From contig NW_026570244.1 in the NCBI RefSeq assembly GCF_019649055.1, positions 1,116,001-1,180,000 on the forward strand: a DNA stretch of 64,000 nt, read 5' to 3'. Every line of letters starts with the position of its first letter. The first letter of the stretch is position 1. The notes below the pieces were generated by a model. That model did not search any database, was not told the origin of the DNA, and saw nothing but the letters and a program-made list of their open reading frames with translations. The position numbers and the translations under genes were made by a program. Source of the stretch: Paramacrobiotus metropolitanus (lineage: Eukaryota > Tardigrada > Eutardigrada > Parachela > Macrobiotidae). Below are positions 21,471 to 32,199 of this stretch, in pieces.

Positions 21471-22804
21471 ATGGCTTTTATTTTGGAAGGAAGCGTGCCA
21501 GCTATGCAGGTCGAGTCGGATTTATTCTCCGTTCCGGCCACTCTAGCGGATTTTGTGCGGACAGAAGAAGAACGCATTCTACCAACATCAGGGCAAACAG
21601 AAGAAATTAGTTCTGGAGAAATTTCCTTTTACATTCCCCCTTCAACGTCGGCGCTGCTAGTGCTACCGGAAATTACGCTAGAAATGGATATTGCAATCAA
21701 AAAGCAAATTGCAGGACTTGGTGCGGCTACGCATATTGAAAACACGGATCTGGTAGCACCAGTGAACTTGATTGCGCATTCTATATTCAGCTCGGTAGAG
21801 GTAACAATGGCCAACCGCCTGATAACTAATTCCACCCCATTATATGCCTACCGAGCGTACTTGGAAAATTTGTTGGGGTACACACCGGCTGCCCTAAAAA
21901 GCCAGGCAACAAGTGCTGGATTTTATATAGACACTCCCGGGTACCTAGAAGATCATGCCAATAACGCTGGAGAAGTAACGCGAAAAGCTATGTTTGTGAC
22001 CAACGAGTACGTCCCGTTCAGCGCCAAATTATGTACGGACATTTTTCAGCAGGGAAAAATTTGATCACCGGTGTACCGCTACATGTGCGCCTCATTTTGA
22101 ATAAGCCGGAATTCTACCTGCGTTCATATGCCAATCTTCCAGTGGATACCTTTAAAGCATACATTCGCAATCCGCGGTTGTACGTCAAACGCTTTGTGCC
22201 TAATCCGGCATATTTGTCTGCGCTTACTGCCCAATTATCGACAAAGACTGTGAAATACCCTATTGAGCGAGTGTGTATGCGTGTTAATGATATTGGTATG
22301 ATTCAGAGCACAGTGCTGGCTAATTTACATATTGGAGCAGTACCCAAATGTGTTTTTGTGGGATTTGTAAAAAGCTCGAGTTTTCACGGGCTGCGCCGAG
22401 GTAATCCGTTTAACTTTGAACATTTCAATCTCAACTATATAAGTGTCGAAGTCGACGGACAGTCGTATCCCGCACAAGCCTACCGACCAAATTTCGCCAC
22501 GGGTGATTATTTGCAATCATATGACGGTCTGTTGGAGACGCTTTGCCGCTTGCACGCACCGGACGGGGCGCTGCCTTTCGACCGTAAAGCATTTGCGGAA
22601 GGATTTGCTATTTGGGGATTCGATCTGACACCTTCACGGACAGGCCGGGGACCGATGAGCACCGTGCGCCAAGGAAATCTATCAATCCGCCTGCAGTTCG
22701 CCGCCCAATTAACTGAACCAATTATGGCCATTACGATGATGGTGTGGGATAATATTATTGAAGTCAATTCACATCGCCAGCTAATTGCGGATTTTACAGC
22801 GTAA
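21471..22804 (+). pseudogene. double jelly-roll major capsid protein, one frameshift
   Basis: About 444 residues in two frames: 21471-22064 and 22056-22804. Typical features are an N-terminal PPSTSALLVLPEITLEMDI, the STPLYAYRAYLENLLGY segment shared by Maverick capsids, and a C-terminal AITMMVWDNIIEVNSHRQL. The break is in GGGAAAAATTTGATC at about 22055-22063 and fits the loss of one A. Otherwise the protein looks complete. I chose ATG 21471 because the upstream in-frame ATG overlaps the preceding gene. Confidence 0.85.
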
Positions 22805-22934
22805 AAACCTAACGTAAGTGTTGTAAGACTTAAAAATGCCGTGTTGTTGCCTGCGCGGTAAGCTTCAGGGTCGCCAGCGGGGGTGGGCGCGCCGTCGGCC
22901 CCTTTTGACGCTGAAGAGAATCGTGACGGATGTG

Positions 22935-22986
22935 GTAAACAATGGGCGACCGGAGCGCTTCGCGCTCTCGGTCGCCCGTTGTTTAC
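22935..22986. other. 52-base near-perfect hairpin in the Maverick late block
   Basis: GTAAACAATGGGCGACCGG pairs with CGGTCGCCCGTTGTTTAC, continued by AGCGC and GCGCT around a short loop, giving a stem of about 23-24 bp. It lies between the capsid stop (22804) and the protease start. A poly-A-rich stretch follows at 22988-23016. Possible roles are a 3'-end or processing signal, an RNA structure or a replication or packaging element. Confidence 0.75.
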
Positions 22987-23051
22987 AGGACAAAAAGGAA
23001 AAAAAGAAAAAAAAAATTCAGATTTTATTTTGAATGCAGATCGGCACTAAA

Positions 23052-23573
23052 ATGGACACTGCTGAAATCGACCACGTGCTACGTTCAAGTACCGTGACGA
23101 AAGACGCTTTTATTGGTGTATTTGCTGCGGACATGTTACCACCGTCCCTGCCAATGAAGCTGCCATGGGCATGCGTTGTCAATACTGACGAAGCTGCAAA
23201 GCCAGGCTCGCATTGGTTGGCGTTCTACCAGGACGTCCCGGGAAAATTGGAATATTTTGACTCTTATGGTCACGAACCGAGATTTTACGGCATCCATATT
23301 GAAAGTTTTTGCAAGAACGCCGAGTTAGTTATTTCGCAAGCGCATCGTTTACAAATGGAATGGAGTACCGTGTGCGGACAGTACTGCTGCTTTTTTATTC
23401 TAAAACGATGCTCCGGCGAGTCATTTACCTCTCTTATTCATTTGTTCACCAATAGCAAATCGTCGAATGATCGAATGGTTTGTGCTTATATTAATCATTA
23501 TTTTGATTTGAACACTGTAATTCGTGATCGCTCTATGATAATTCAGTCTGTTTTCCGTCAAATAATGCAATAA
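23052..23573 (+). CDS. adenain-like cysteine protease
   Basis: About 173 residues from ATG 23052 (an in-frame start at 23034 is also possible). It has the adenovirus-type order His (GSHWLAFYQD), acidic residue (YFDSYGHEP), then Gln and Cys (VCGQYCCFF). In Mavericks this enzyme matures capsid precursors. The frame is intact. It follows the hairpin and precedes the second copy of the unrecognised family. Confidence 0.9.
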   Translation: MDTAEIDHVLRSSTVTKDAFIGVFAADMLPPSLPMKLPWACVVNTDEAAKPGSHWLAFYQDVPGKLEYFDSYGHEPRFYGIHIESFCKNAELVISQAHRLQMEWSTVCGQYCCFFILKRCSGESFTSLIHLFTNSKSSNDRMVCAYINHYFDLNTVIRDRSMIIQSVFRQIMQ

Positions 23574-23799
23574 AATCTGGCCATCCAAACCCTTACGTAT
23601 GAGTGTAGGTGTAGTTACTTTGTACCGCAACAAATTGCAGTGCAACAAAATATTACACTACAGCAACATTGCGCTGCCATGTGGATGTTTTGTTTCGAAA
23701 TATAACAGGACATCGCATTTTGTACTCGTGGTCTTGCCAAAAACATGTGCTTCATAGCAGTTTTTCCTTACTGCATCTATTTCTATTTGGCGAAGCAGA
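23574..23799 (+). other. spacer upstream of the 23800 gene
   Basis: No supported frame. It probably holds the promoter of the downstream gene. Confidence 0.4.
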
Positions 23800-24539
23800 A
23801 TGGTTTTTCGAATTGTTGTGGACATCAAATGGTATAATCGTAATGAGAAGTCAATTATAACGGAACTGGCAATTAGTTCTGTTGATTTCCATTGTCTATA
23901 TTACACCCGATTTTTGCTTCCTCCGGATAATTACATTGTTAGCAAGTACGGCATCAGTTCCACGAATGTCGATGAAATATTTGTTAAAGCTTTCTCGGAC
24001 CTGGAGATTCAGATAAATCGAGCGTTCAGAAACTATCTGCAAAACGTTAAAGACCCCCTAAGCGTTGTTTTCTATGCGAAAGGTTCAGAAAAGTGCGGTA
24101 TTATCCAGGATTTATTAAAATCTGATTGCATCAACTTGGACTCGTTAGGCTGCCCGCGCTTTTCCGATTTATGCAATGACAGATGCTACAGTCCCAACAA
24201 AGCACAGGCTTACTCAAACTGGATGCTGACTCAGTATCTAAAAGTTCCAAAAAATGCTTGCTTTGCCGCATGCCGATCCCCGACACTGGCGTTCGTCATC
24301 ATCGACGATGGCGCAGTCGAATTTCAAGACCAGATCTAAATTACTATTCGGGTACGTGCTCAAATTTTGATGTTCTTTTTTAAAACATTTCTGACAAGGT
24401 TTACGAAATTGCAGATGAACAGGGTAACAGGTGCTGCATCCGTTGTGGAGCTGTATTCATTTCCGGTGAGGACCGCACTGAACAAAAAAGGATCGCGGAT
24501 ATTAACATGCCTGACATTTTTAGCGCATGAATCATTGAG
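23800..24539 (+). CDS. unrecognised Maverick protein, paralogue of 17026-17484, with possible spliced zinc-binding end
   Basis: The 179-residue frame 23800-24339 shares motifs with the minus-strand protein at 17026: an acidic start (VVDIKW), FYAKGSEKCGIIQDLL, LGCPRFSDL and NKAQAYSNWML. After an A run at 24249-24254 a different frame gives C-L-L-C-R-M-P. Beyond a good intron (GTACGTGC donor at about 24351, CGAAATTGCAG acceptor near 24413) comes R-C-C-I-R-C-G-A-V-F, ending at a TGA near 24532. Two C-x-x-C pairs suggest a zinc ribbon. Whether this belongs to the same protein (needing a one-base shift) or to a separate small gene is unclear. No function is assigned. Confidence 0.6.
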
Positions 24540-24642
24540 CGATCTGTTTGGAAATTCAGATGACAACAAAAATGCTGTAGCGGAATTTATTCATATATAA
24601 TCTGAGTATCTTGGGTGCATCTTTGAGACTAGTAAAATCACG

Positions 24643-27600
24643 TTGCCGGAGCTCGTCTTTACGATGACGCAAGTACCTGATCGTGTACAGGGCAACTCTA
24701 ACGCCTGTACTAGTAACCCACAGTTTGCTGATACCGCACTTTTCAATCATGATTATGCTCTTCTTGATCATAATTATACTGTACCACGAGCTGATCTGCC
24801 AGCTTTGAATATAGCTGACGAAGTCGATCCAGACTTGAATGACATTAAAGATTATTATGTGCTCGAAAATATCGGAGCAAAATATTCCCAGAAATTTTCA
24901 GTTTCGTTCGAAACTTACAAATGTACAGTGACGGGGCTGGATAATCTATCGTTCAAGTATGCTGTTAAAACGATAACACTCGTTTTGAAAGATATTCTGG
25001 AGAGTGTGATTGCTGCGATTCCAGCGCATAACCTGGTGCGAATCCGCATGTATCAAAATGCTCTGCAGTATCCAATTTGGATGCCACCTATTCGGCGGGA
25101 CCAAATAACAATTGAACGGTGGATGACGACAATAAGGCGGATTCTAAACTCTAATCAGGCTTTTCTGCTAGACGAATCATTTGAACTGTCAGTCCAGCAC
25201 ACTGATTTGCCATCCGGATCATGCAGAAAAAATGTATCAAAATTGTTGCAGCGGATTTTAGACAACAAAAGATGTATTACCCAGATTCGAAATACGGACT
25301 GTTTGTGTATGGCCAGGGCTATAGTTGTGGCACAAGCGCATGCAGATGGCGACAAAGAGCTGTACACAAAGCTTTACCGAACCAAAAAGTTGCAAGACCA
25401 GAAGACAAAAGAATTATTGTTGACTGCCAACCTGCCAAACAGAGAATTCAACGTGCAAGATATTCCCCGCTTTGAAGAAGTTTTACCGAATTATCAGTTT
25501 ATTGTGGTATCTGTGGATCATGGAAATTCTATCGTCTACTGCGGCGCCTACTGCGAAAAGCGAATTATGCTGCTGCATCACGATCAACATTTTGATGTTT
25601 TAACATCTTTACCGGCCTATTTTGAGCACCACTATTACTGTTACCGTTGCATGAAAGGCTACGATCAAAGACAGTATCACCGCTGCGAGTTCAAGTGCCA
25701 CCAGTGTTTGTCTGCAACTTGCAAAATGAATAAGCAAGAAACCATACACTGTCTGGACTGTAACCGCGATTTCTATGGGCAAGATTGTTTTGACAGACAC
25801 CAAGCTGGGAGCAGCACCATCTGCGCAAATTTTTTCATTTGCCGTGAGTGTAAAACCTTTGTCTCTATGGTAAATCGCCGTATGAAGACCAATTACGATA
25901 CAATTCATGGTGAGGACAATGACCAGGACCACGATATTGCTGAGGAAATCGAACTAGATGTTGACGATCAGCAACATCGATGTGGTGAGGTTTTTTGTGC
26001 GACTTGCTCGTTATTCTATATGCCGGAGAAAAACCATGTGTGTTATATGAAACCCGTGGAATTTACGGATAAAGAAAAGGCCAAGCACCATAACGACAAG
26101 CTGGCATACTTTGACCTGGAAACATATCAAGACGAGAGTGGAGAATTTAAAGTCAACCTAGCGGTGATCGCGACAAAAAATGAAAAATTTATTCTTCCAG
26201 AAAACGGTAATATTAACGGCGACATTTCACAAGAACTTGGCGATTTCATTTTCAGTGAGCGTTTCCGTGGCTACACATTTATGGCGCACAATTTGAAGGT
26301 AGCGAAAGTCAACACGTTAAGTAACTTCTTTATTAAATAAATTGATAATTTATTTTTCAGGGATTTGATGGATACTTCATTTTGAATTATCTCGTGAAAA
26401 ACGGCGTTATTCCACGTCCGCTTATTTTCAACGGGAGCAAGGTTATGCAGATGGACGTGCCCAAACTCAAAATAAAATTTCGTGACTCTATGAACTATGT
26501 ACCATCATCGTTAAAAAATTTTGCGAAAGCATTTGGTTTGCAAGAAACCAAAGGAGATTTCCCACACAAACTTAATAAGCCTGAAAACTGGAATAAAATA
26601 ATTGCTTGGCCCGATCGTCATGACTATGGCTATCAGTCTATGAAAAAGAAAGAACGAAAGCGCTTCATGAAATGGTACCGCAAAGAGCGACGCCGTCACA
26701 GGAACAAATTCGACTTTAATGCACACTTTATCAAGTAAGCTAAACCCTTATGCTATTTACAGAATCGAACTTATCCGATTCGTTTTAGGTATTGCTCACA
26801 AGATGTCCTCATTTTGCAACAAGCGTGCGAAAAATTTCGAGCGCTTTTCCAACAGGTAACCGATGGATTATGCCCATTTGCGTCTGGACTAACCACACCC
26901 GGCATGTGCAATTACTTTTGGAGAGCGCGAATGCTGAAGGAAAACCAAATTGCGTTGATCGGCCCTCCTGGTCAGGGCAAAAAAGTCATCTGTCAAAGGA
27001 GAGCGTTGGCTACGCTGGATTGAAATGGAAAATGATGTAAAATTGCAAAAAAGAGCATCGAATCGGTCACTGGACTGTGGATGGTTTTGATCGGGATACA
27101 AAAACCGCTTACGAGTTTTTAGGTTAGTCAGCTCGATATAAATGTTATCGATCACATTCAAAACGCAATTCACCTTCAATGTTTTTGTGCAGGATGTATG
27201 TGGCACGGCTGCAGCGAATGCACAACAAAAAGCACGCTGCATCCCTTTCTGAAACGGCCAATGGAGGAAGTCAACAAAGCAACTGCCTTACGCCTTGAAG
27301 CTATCAAAACTATGGGCTATTCCGTAGTTTCGATCTGGGAACACGACTATGATAGCCGGCTCACTACTGACCTGGAATTTCAGAAAATAATTCAGTTGAC
27401 CGGTATTGAAGAACCTATGCACCCCCGAGACGCATTTACTGGTGGCAGGACAAACGCTATCAAGTTGTACCACAAGTGCGATCCTGGAGAAAAAATCTAT
27501 TCGCTCGACGTTATCAGCGAATACCCTTATATTAACAAAATCTACCTTATCCGGTGGGACCGCCTGTTATCATTACTAAAGATTTTCCGCCTGTGGAGAG

Positions 27601-28950
27601 TATTTTTGGAATAATTAAATGTCGCGTCATTCCTCCACCGTCGTTGTTTTTACCGGTGCTACCTTACAAAACTGATAAACTGACTTTTCCTTTATGCGCT
27701 AAATGCGTGACGGAACGCGTAAACGAACCATGTTCTCACGATGATGAGGACAGGGCTCTGGAAGGAACTTGGTGCACTCCAGAAATTCATCGAGCATTAG
27801 AAGTTGGCTATCGTATCGATAAAATATACTCGGCTTGGCACTATCCAGAACAAATGCAGTATTTATTCAGAGAATACATTGACCTGTTTTTGAAGCTGAA
27901 AACGGAAGCTTCTGGATATCCACCACAGTGTCAAACGGAAGATGAAAAAGACAGATATATTCAAGAATTCCTTGCTAAAGAAAATATTCTACTGGATAAA
28001 AAGAATATTGCGAAAAACGACGCATTGAGAGCTCTTTGCAAGCTTATGCTAAATAGTTTTTGGTACACATGTGAACTTATTTAATTTGTGCACGTTCATT
28101 ATTTTTACGCTCATTGCAGGGGAAAATTTGGTCAACAGGAAGACCGATCCAACACGGATATGGTGGAAAAGAAAGAGGTATTCCATGATTACTTGTTTTC
28201 TAACAAGTACGAAGTCGCCGGGTTCGATTTGGTCACCGATGAAGTTATGGCAGTTCAATACCGCTCCAAGAAGGACTACATTGCGACGAGCAAAAAGACC
28301 AATGTTGTTATCGCAGCTTTTACGACTGCGTACGCACGGCTACACTTATTAAAATTCATGGAAATGGTTGGAGACCGTTTGTTATACCACGATACAGGTG
28401 AACGCGCGAAACAGTATTATCGGCAAATTGCTCATCCACTTCTTTATTTTGCAGACAGCATTTTCTACATCCATAGAGACGATTTGCCCGATCCACCAAC
28501 GGGAACGTGCTTGGGTGATTTGTCCTCGTCTTTACAGCCTGACGAGTACATTGACGAATTTGTAGCGCTTGGTAAAAGAATAATTATCTAGATAATAATA
28601 TGCGAGCAACTTAAAATGTTAATTCTTTGTTGTCCCAGGACCAAAAGCTATGCTTACCGGACAAATACTGGATGTGAAACGATAAAAGTCAAGGGATTTA
28701 CGTTGACACGGCAAGCGAAAAACAGCTAAACCTGGAAAGCCTGAAAGAGATGCTACTGGAAAGCCTGGCACCACCGGACCAGCCAAGCGGAATTACCGTG
28801 AATTATCCGTTCAACATAACACGCAATAAGCGCAAGCTGGAAGTTTCGTCGGCGGAAATTAACAAACGATTTAAACTTACTTACTCAAAACGTAGAATTG
28901 TTGACTCTGATTTTAACACTCGCCCATGGGGTGATGTTTCGATTGAGTAA
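24643..28950 (+). pseudogene. protein-primed family B DNA polymerase, seven exons, several frameshifts
   Basis: This is the Maverick replicative polymerase. Exons: 24643-26298, 26361-26734, 26789-27122, 27193-28062, 28120-28397, 28455-28571 and 28639-28950. All six introns are GT-AG and phase-compatible. An N-terminal domain is followed by a Cys/His-rich zinc region (CYRCMKGY through HVCYM). Exo I is YFDLETY. Exo II (H-N-L-K, then G-F-D) is split by intron 1. Exo III begins exon 3 (YCSQD). Motif A is DVISEYP; the usual form is D-x-x-S-L-Y-P. Motif B (N-S-F-W before, G-K-F-G after) is split by intron 4, and motif C (D-T before, D-S after) by intron 5. Frame breaks lie near 26980-26995, 27045-27050, 27540, 28643-28646 and 28720, mostly in A runs. 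A start at 24664 is also possible. Confidence 0.9.
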
Positions 28951-29230
28951 ATCATCAACTTCCAGTGCGGTGCAATTGTTAATAAAGGTCCTGACACTGT
29001 GGCTTGCTCCGAAAAATGCTTCCAGCAGTATTATAAGAATTAACATAACAATAATGCAAGTCCCCACCACGGCTTCGCAAAAGTTTTTTTTACACACAAT
29101 GCGCGCCATTGTAACAAAAGTCACTTGTTTTTTTTTCTAGATTTTATGCGTTCCGTGGTGCCTTTAATACTTACTTCCTCCCGAAAGACTGTAATTAGTT
29201 AACTATTGTATAAAATTTTAACTACATATA
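28951..29230. other. Maverick right subterminal region
   Basis: No convincing gene. A (TA)n run at about 29226-29247 precedes the right terminal repeat. Confidence 0.5.
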
Positions 29231-29279
29231 TATATATATATATATAGTATTATAGTATGCACTATGGACATACACTATA

Positions 29280-29420
29280 CAATTGTGATGACTCATATTC
29301 TGGAGTTGGGAGCTGTAGTCATAAAGTCCAACCGGGAATTGCAGTTGGAAAGTGCAGCTCCCAACTCCAGTTTATGACGTAACCGACGCCATTTTATGTT
29401 TATACAATATACTGTTTCTT
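29280..29420 (-). repeat. right terminal inverted repeat of the Maverick
   Basis: The reverse complement starts AAGAAACAGTATATTGTATA and matches the left terminus at 15043-15185 with scattered substitutions. It includes the same inner GTTGGGAGCT and AGCTCCCAAC pair. Confidence 0.85.
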
Positions 29421-29424
29421 AATG

Positions 29425-30330
29425 ATAATAATATTATTATCATTACGGCACAAGAGCAGACAACCCCGAGGGGACGTCAAGTCTGGTCGAACAAAAACAT
29501 TTAAGCGCTAATGTAAATACTTAAGACAGATCTGAGTAGAAATTTAAAGGCAGGTACAGAACTTGCATCAAGAATTTTGCGGTTAACAGCAATAATTTAT
29601 CAAGCAGACGCATTAATCGAAATTCTATAGTCGTCTCTTTAATAACTCTCCCCGCCCGTGCAGCGTCGACTTTTGCCGGTTTTCGTAAGTTGTAGTGCAC
29701 GGTGTTGTCTTTCACTTTGACCATGTCCAGGAGGTAGTCGGGAAGCGAAAACTGACTCTTGTTTCAGATCTTGTACAGCCACACCGCATTGCTCGGTGGA
29801 ATATGTGAGGAATATATGTACCCAACTTCCGATACAGTTCCGGAGTAACCGGCATCTTGTAATCAATGATGGTTTTCAGAGCTTTGCGTTGTGGTCCGGC
29901 TAGCTTGTCGCGCTCAGTCGAAGACGCTGCAGACCATAGCGGCGACTAAGGTGCGATATGGCAACCGAAGCAGGCGTGTGCTGGCGCGATAAAGACATTG
30001 GCGCTGTGACATGCAGAGCCCTTGTTGTGCTCGTTTAATCATGGCAATGCCGAAATTCCCTTTCCGCTGTACCTTTCTGAACTGATCATTCCACTTCAGG
30101 TGGATATCGATTTCAACGCCGAGGTACCGTACAAGTTTTGATATGCCAACAAGTTGACAACGGACCAATTGATGACGACTTCTGGATCCGGTTGGATATT
30201 GCGGTCCTGAACATACATATGTATACCGCTTGGCATTTCTTTTCGTTTACGAGTATGTGCAGCATATTTTCTTCCATAACCTGGCCGACACGTACCAGTC
30301 CATCGTTCACTTTAGCGGCAGCTATGCTTT
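29425..30330 (-). mobile_element. 5'-truncated non-LTR retrotransposon (LINE) fragment
   Basis: Read on the minus strand, about 30170-29915 encodes the end of a reverse transcriptase palm/thumb: LVRYLGVEIDIHLKWNDQF, then downstream basic residues. This resembles the L-G-V-x-I-D-x-x-L-x-W motif of LINE enzymes. Frames shift repeatedly, so it is dead. The 3' 211 bp (29425-29635) is the direct repeat also found at 14831-15041. The 3' tail is AT-rich (TAATGATAATAATATTATTAT). The 5' limit is uncertain. Confidence 0.75.
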
Positions 30331-30870
30331 TTGTCTATACTTCTATAATATATATCAATATATATATATATATATCTTGGAAATTTATATTTATTGGAAA
30401 AGCGTGACGTACGCTCTTCGTGGCGTCAGAAAAATTTTATACTCTTTAGTCTCGAGACTGAACAGACACTGATCTGTCGCCCTGTCTGTTCAGCTATTCA
30501 GTCTGCAGCGAAGTTCGACAACGAAGCTAATCAACCCAGCATACGCTTCAACAAGTGAATTCTTGTGGCATTTAATCATAAAAATATGCCTGGCTTAAAT
30601 AACGTTAAAAATAACACAACTATAACGTTAAAAGAAAAGTATACGTAACTGACTAACAGATTTTACACTTCAGTTCTGAATGTAAGGGATATGCTTAGAA
30701 AAACGTCATTCCAGTCATGGGTTATAAACTACAAGTACACTATAAAGATGAAATGTAAATTGCCTTCATTCGTGATCAACGAATCCTAAATACCGGAATC
30801 ATCGATCGGTTCGGATTATCGTTATTCGGTTGCTGTATTCGGCTCCCCTGTCTTGCAGCTGGATGCGAGC
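30331..30870. other. intergenic with (TA)n and an imperfect hairpin
   Basis: A TA-rich microsatellite lies at about 30341-30375. Near 30455-30510, ACTGAACAGACA and TGTCTGTTCAG form an imperfect hairpin. A CTTGCAG acceptor-like site ends at 30859, just before the coding exon, so an upstream non-coding exon is possible. Confidence 0.4.
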
Positions 30871-31207
30871 ATGGAAGTGGCATTGCCGCGGTTTCGTCGC
30901 CTCTTGGCTTCGGTGGATGACAAGGCCATCAGTTACCAGAACACCGTCACGGTGCTAACGGACGAAGGAGCTTGGTGGCTGGGCTACATTCAGGACATGG
31001 ACGGCAGCAGCATCTTCGTGCATTTCGATTCCACCCTGGTCCCGCCCTGCTGGATCCCCGAGCACCGCGTGTGGCCGCAGTTCTTCCTGGATTCCGAGCA
31101 CTTTTATCGCACAAGACAGCCTGGAGGGCGGGTGTGGGTGGCGCTGCGCGATGAAGACAACGGATCCTTTCGCTTCCGCCCCGCCACCTGGCTTGATTCG
31201 GTCTCAG
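30871..31207 (+). CDS. N-terminal exon of the local F-box family (orphan exon)
   Basis: It encodes MEVALPRFRRLLASVDD, then YQNTVTVL, WWLGYIQDMDGSSIFVHFD, CWIPEHRVWP and VWVALRDEDNGSFRFRPATW. This aligns closely with the first exon of the gene at 60440-63876 (YQNTVVVW, FWLGFIQDIHGAFVYIHFD, ALRDEDDGPFRFRPA). The region resembles a Tudor/Agenet-like small barrel; that is inference from the W-x-G-x-I-x-D and H-F-D pattern. The exon ends at a GTGCGT donor (31208). I found no matching F-box or C-terminal exons downstream before the foldback at 32.2 kb, so the gene is probably truncated. Confidence 0.6.
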
Positions 31208-32199
31208 GTGCGTATTCACCAACAAAGAATCCGTTTTTGAAAAATATGCATTAACCTGATCAGACGAAGCACTTTCATAATTCGAGCACGCCATATGAAC
31301 CAAAAAATATGTCTATACTTAATTCAGAATAGTATGGACTTGTAGAAATTAAGTACCGTTGTACAGATCAAGTACTTATAAAAACCAAGTACTATTAAGA
31401 ACCATATGGACTTATAAAAAATGTCAGTACTCAGCTTCTGAAGCAGAGAGTCAGTGTGCTTTAATGCGAAGGGACGCTGCTTGTGTTCAGGAAACGTTTT
31501 GTATTGGTAAGACACCGGATGAAGTGTATTATGTGCTGACATAATGAGAACTGTGTAATTTTGAGTTTTGCTAATGTTAATGTGAATAACCCAATAAATA
31601 CTATCGTGCCTATCAAAAAAAAGTAGTGTTGCCCCGACAAAAAATGCAAAATTATTTTCAGAATATAACGACCTTTTCAAAAAACTTGAGTTAAACATCA
31701 AAAACAAGCCGTACGATTTGAACCGGCAAATTAAAATCGTTGTCAGAGCATAACCACCTTTACTCTAGATGCTACAATAAGCTTCGTTAAGTCTCTCAGA
31801 GCACAGAATTTCCCTGATGCCGTTTCTGGGTGTGATACTTTGAATAATTTCCGAATCCTCAAATCCAATACCGCGCGCGTTTGGTGCCGATGATGTAGTT
31901 AATAAACCATTTCTGTGCAAAAAACAGTTAATTAACGCTTCCAGTTGTAAGTTAATAAACGACAGCCGGTCAGCGAATTGATCAATACTCTGCACACCAT
32001 TTATACGCAAAATTTTTAATTCTAATGAACCCGTAATTAATTAATTTTTTAATTAGACATTTTAACACGTCGTGGCAACTTATAAGTTCTGTTAGAGACT
32101 TATGCGCCCTTCGCGCACTTTCTAGTTTACGCTACCAGAATGTGTTTGGGTGAGCAATAAACACCAATTATAATATTATTAATTAGTTATTAAGATTGT
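31208..32199. other. intergenic, nothing firm
   Basis: A minus-strand frame at 31765-32010 (start MRINGVQSIDQFADRLSF) is faintly protein-like but has no recognisable family. The rest is AT-rich. Confidence 0.35.

Larger units (their letters stand above)
15042..29424. mobile_element. Maverick/Polinton virus-like DNA transposon, about 14.4 kb
   Basis: Terminal inverted repeats start near 15045 (AGAAACAGTATACTGTATAA) and end at 29420. The element carries, left to right: a small spliced gene (+), a TBP homologue (-), an unrecognised protein (-), packaging ATPase (+), two short conserved proteins (+), retroviral-type integrase (+), penton-like protein (+), basic virion-type protein (+), major capsid protein (+), adenain-like protease (+), a paralogue of the unrecognised protein (+) and a multi-exon family B polymerase (+). 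This set defines Mavericks, which have a self-synthesising and possibly virion-forming lifestyle. Several frames are interrupted by single-base indels, so the copy is either inactive or mis-assembled. Confidence 0.95.

Noticed and set aside
14831-29635. LTR retrotransposon reading of the 211-bp direct repeats
   Set aside because: The repeats lack LTR features, the interior is a Maverick with its own inverted termini, and the unit is a LINE 3' end.
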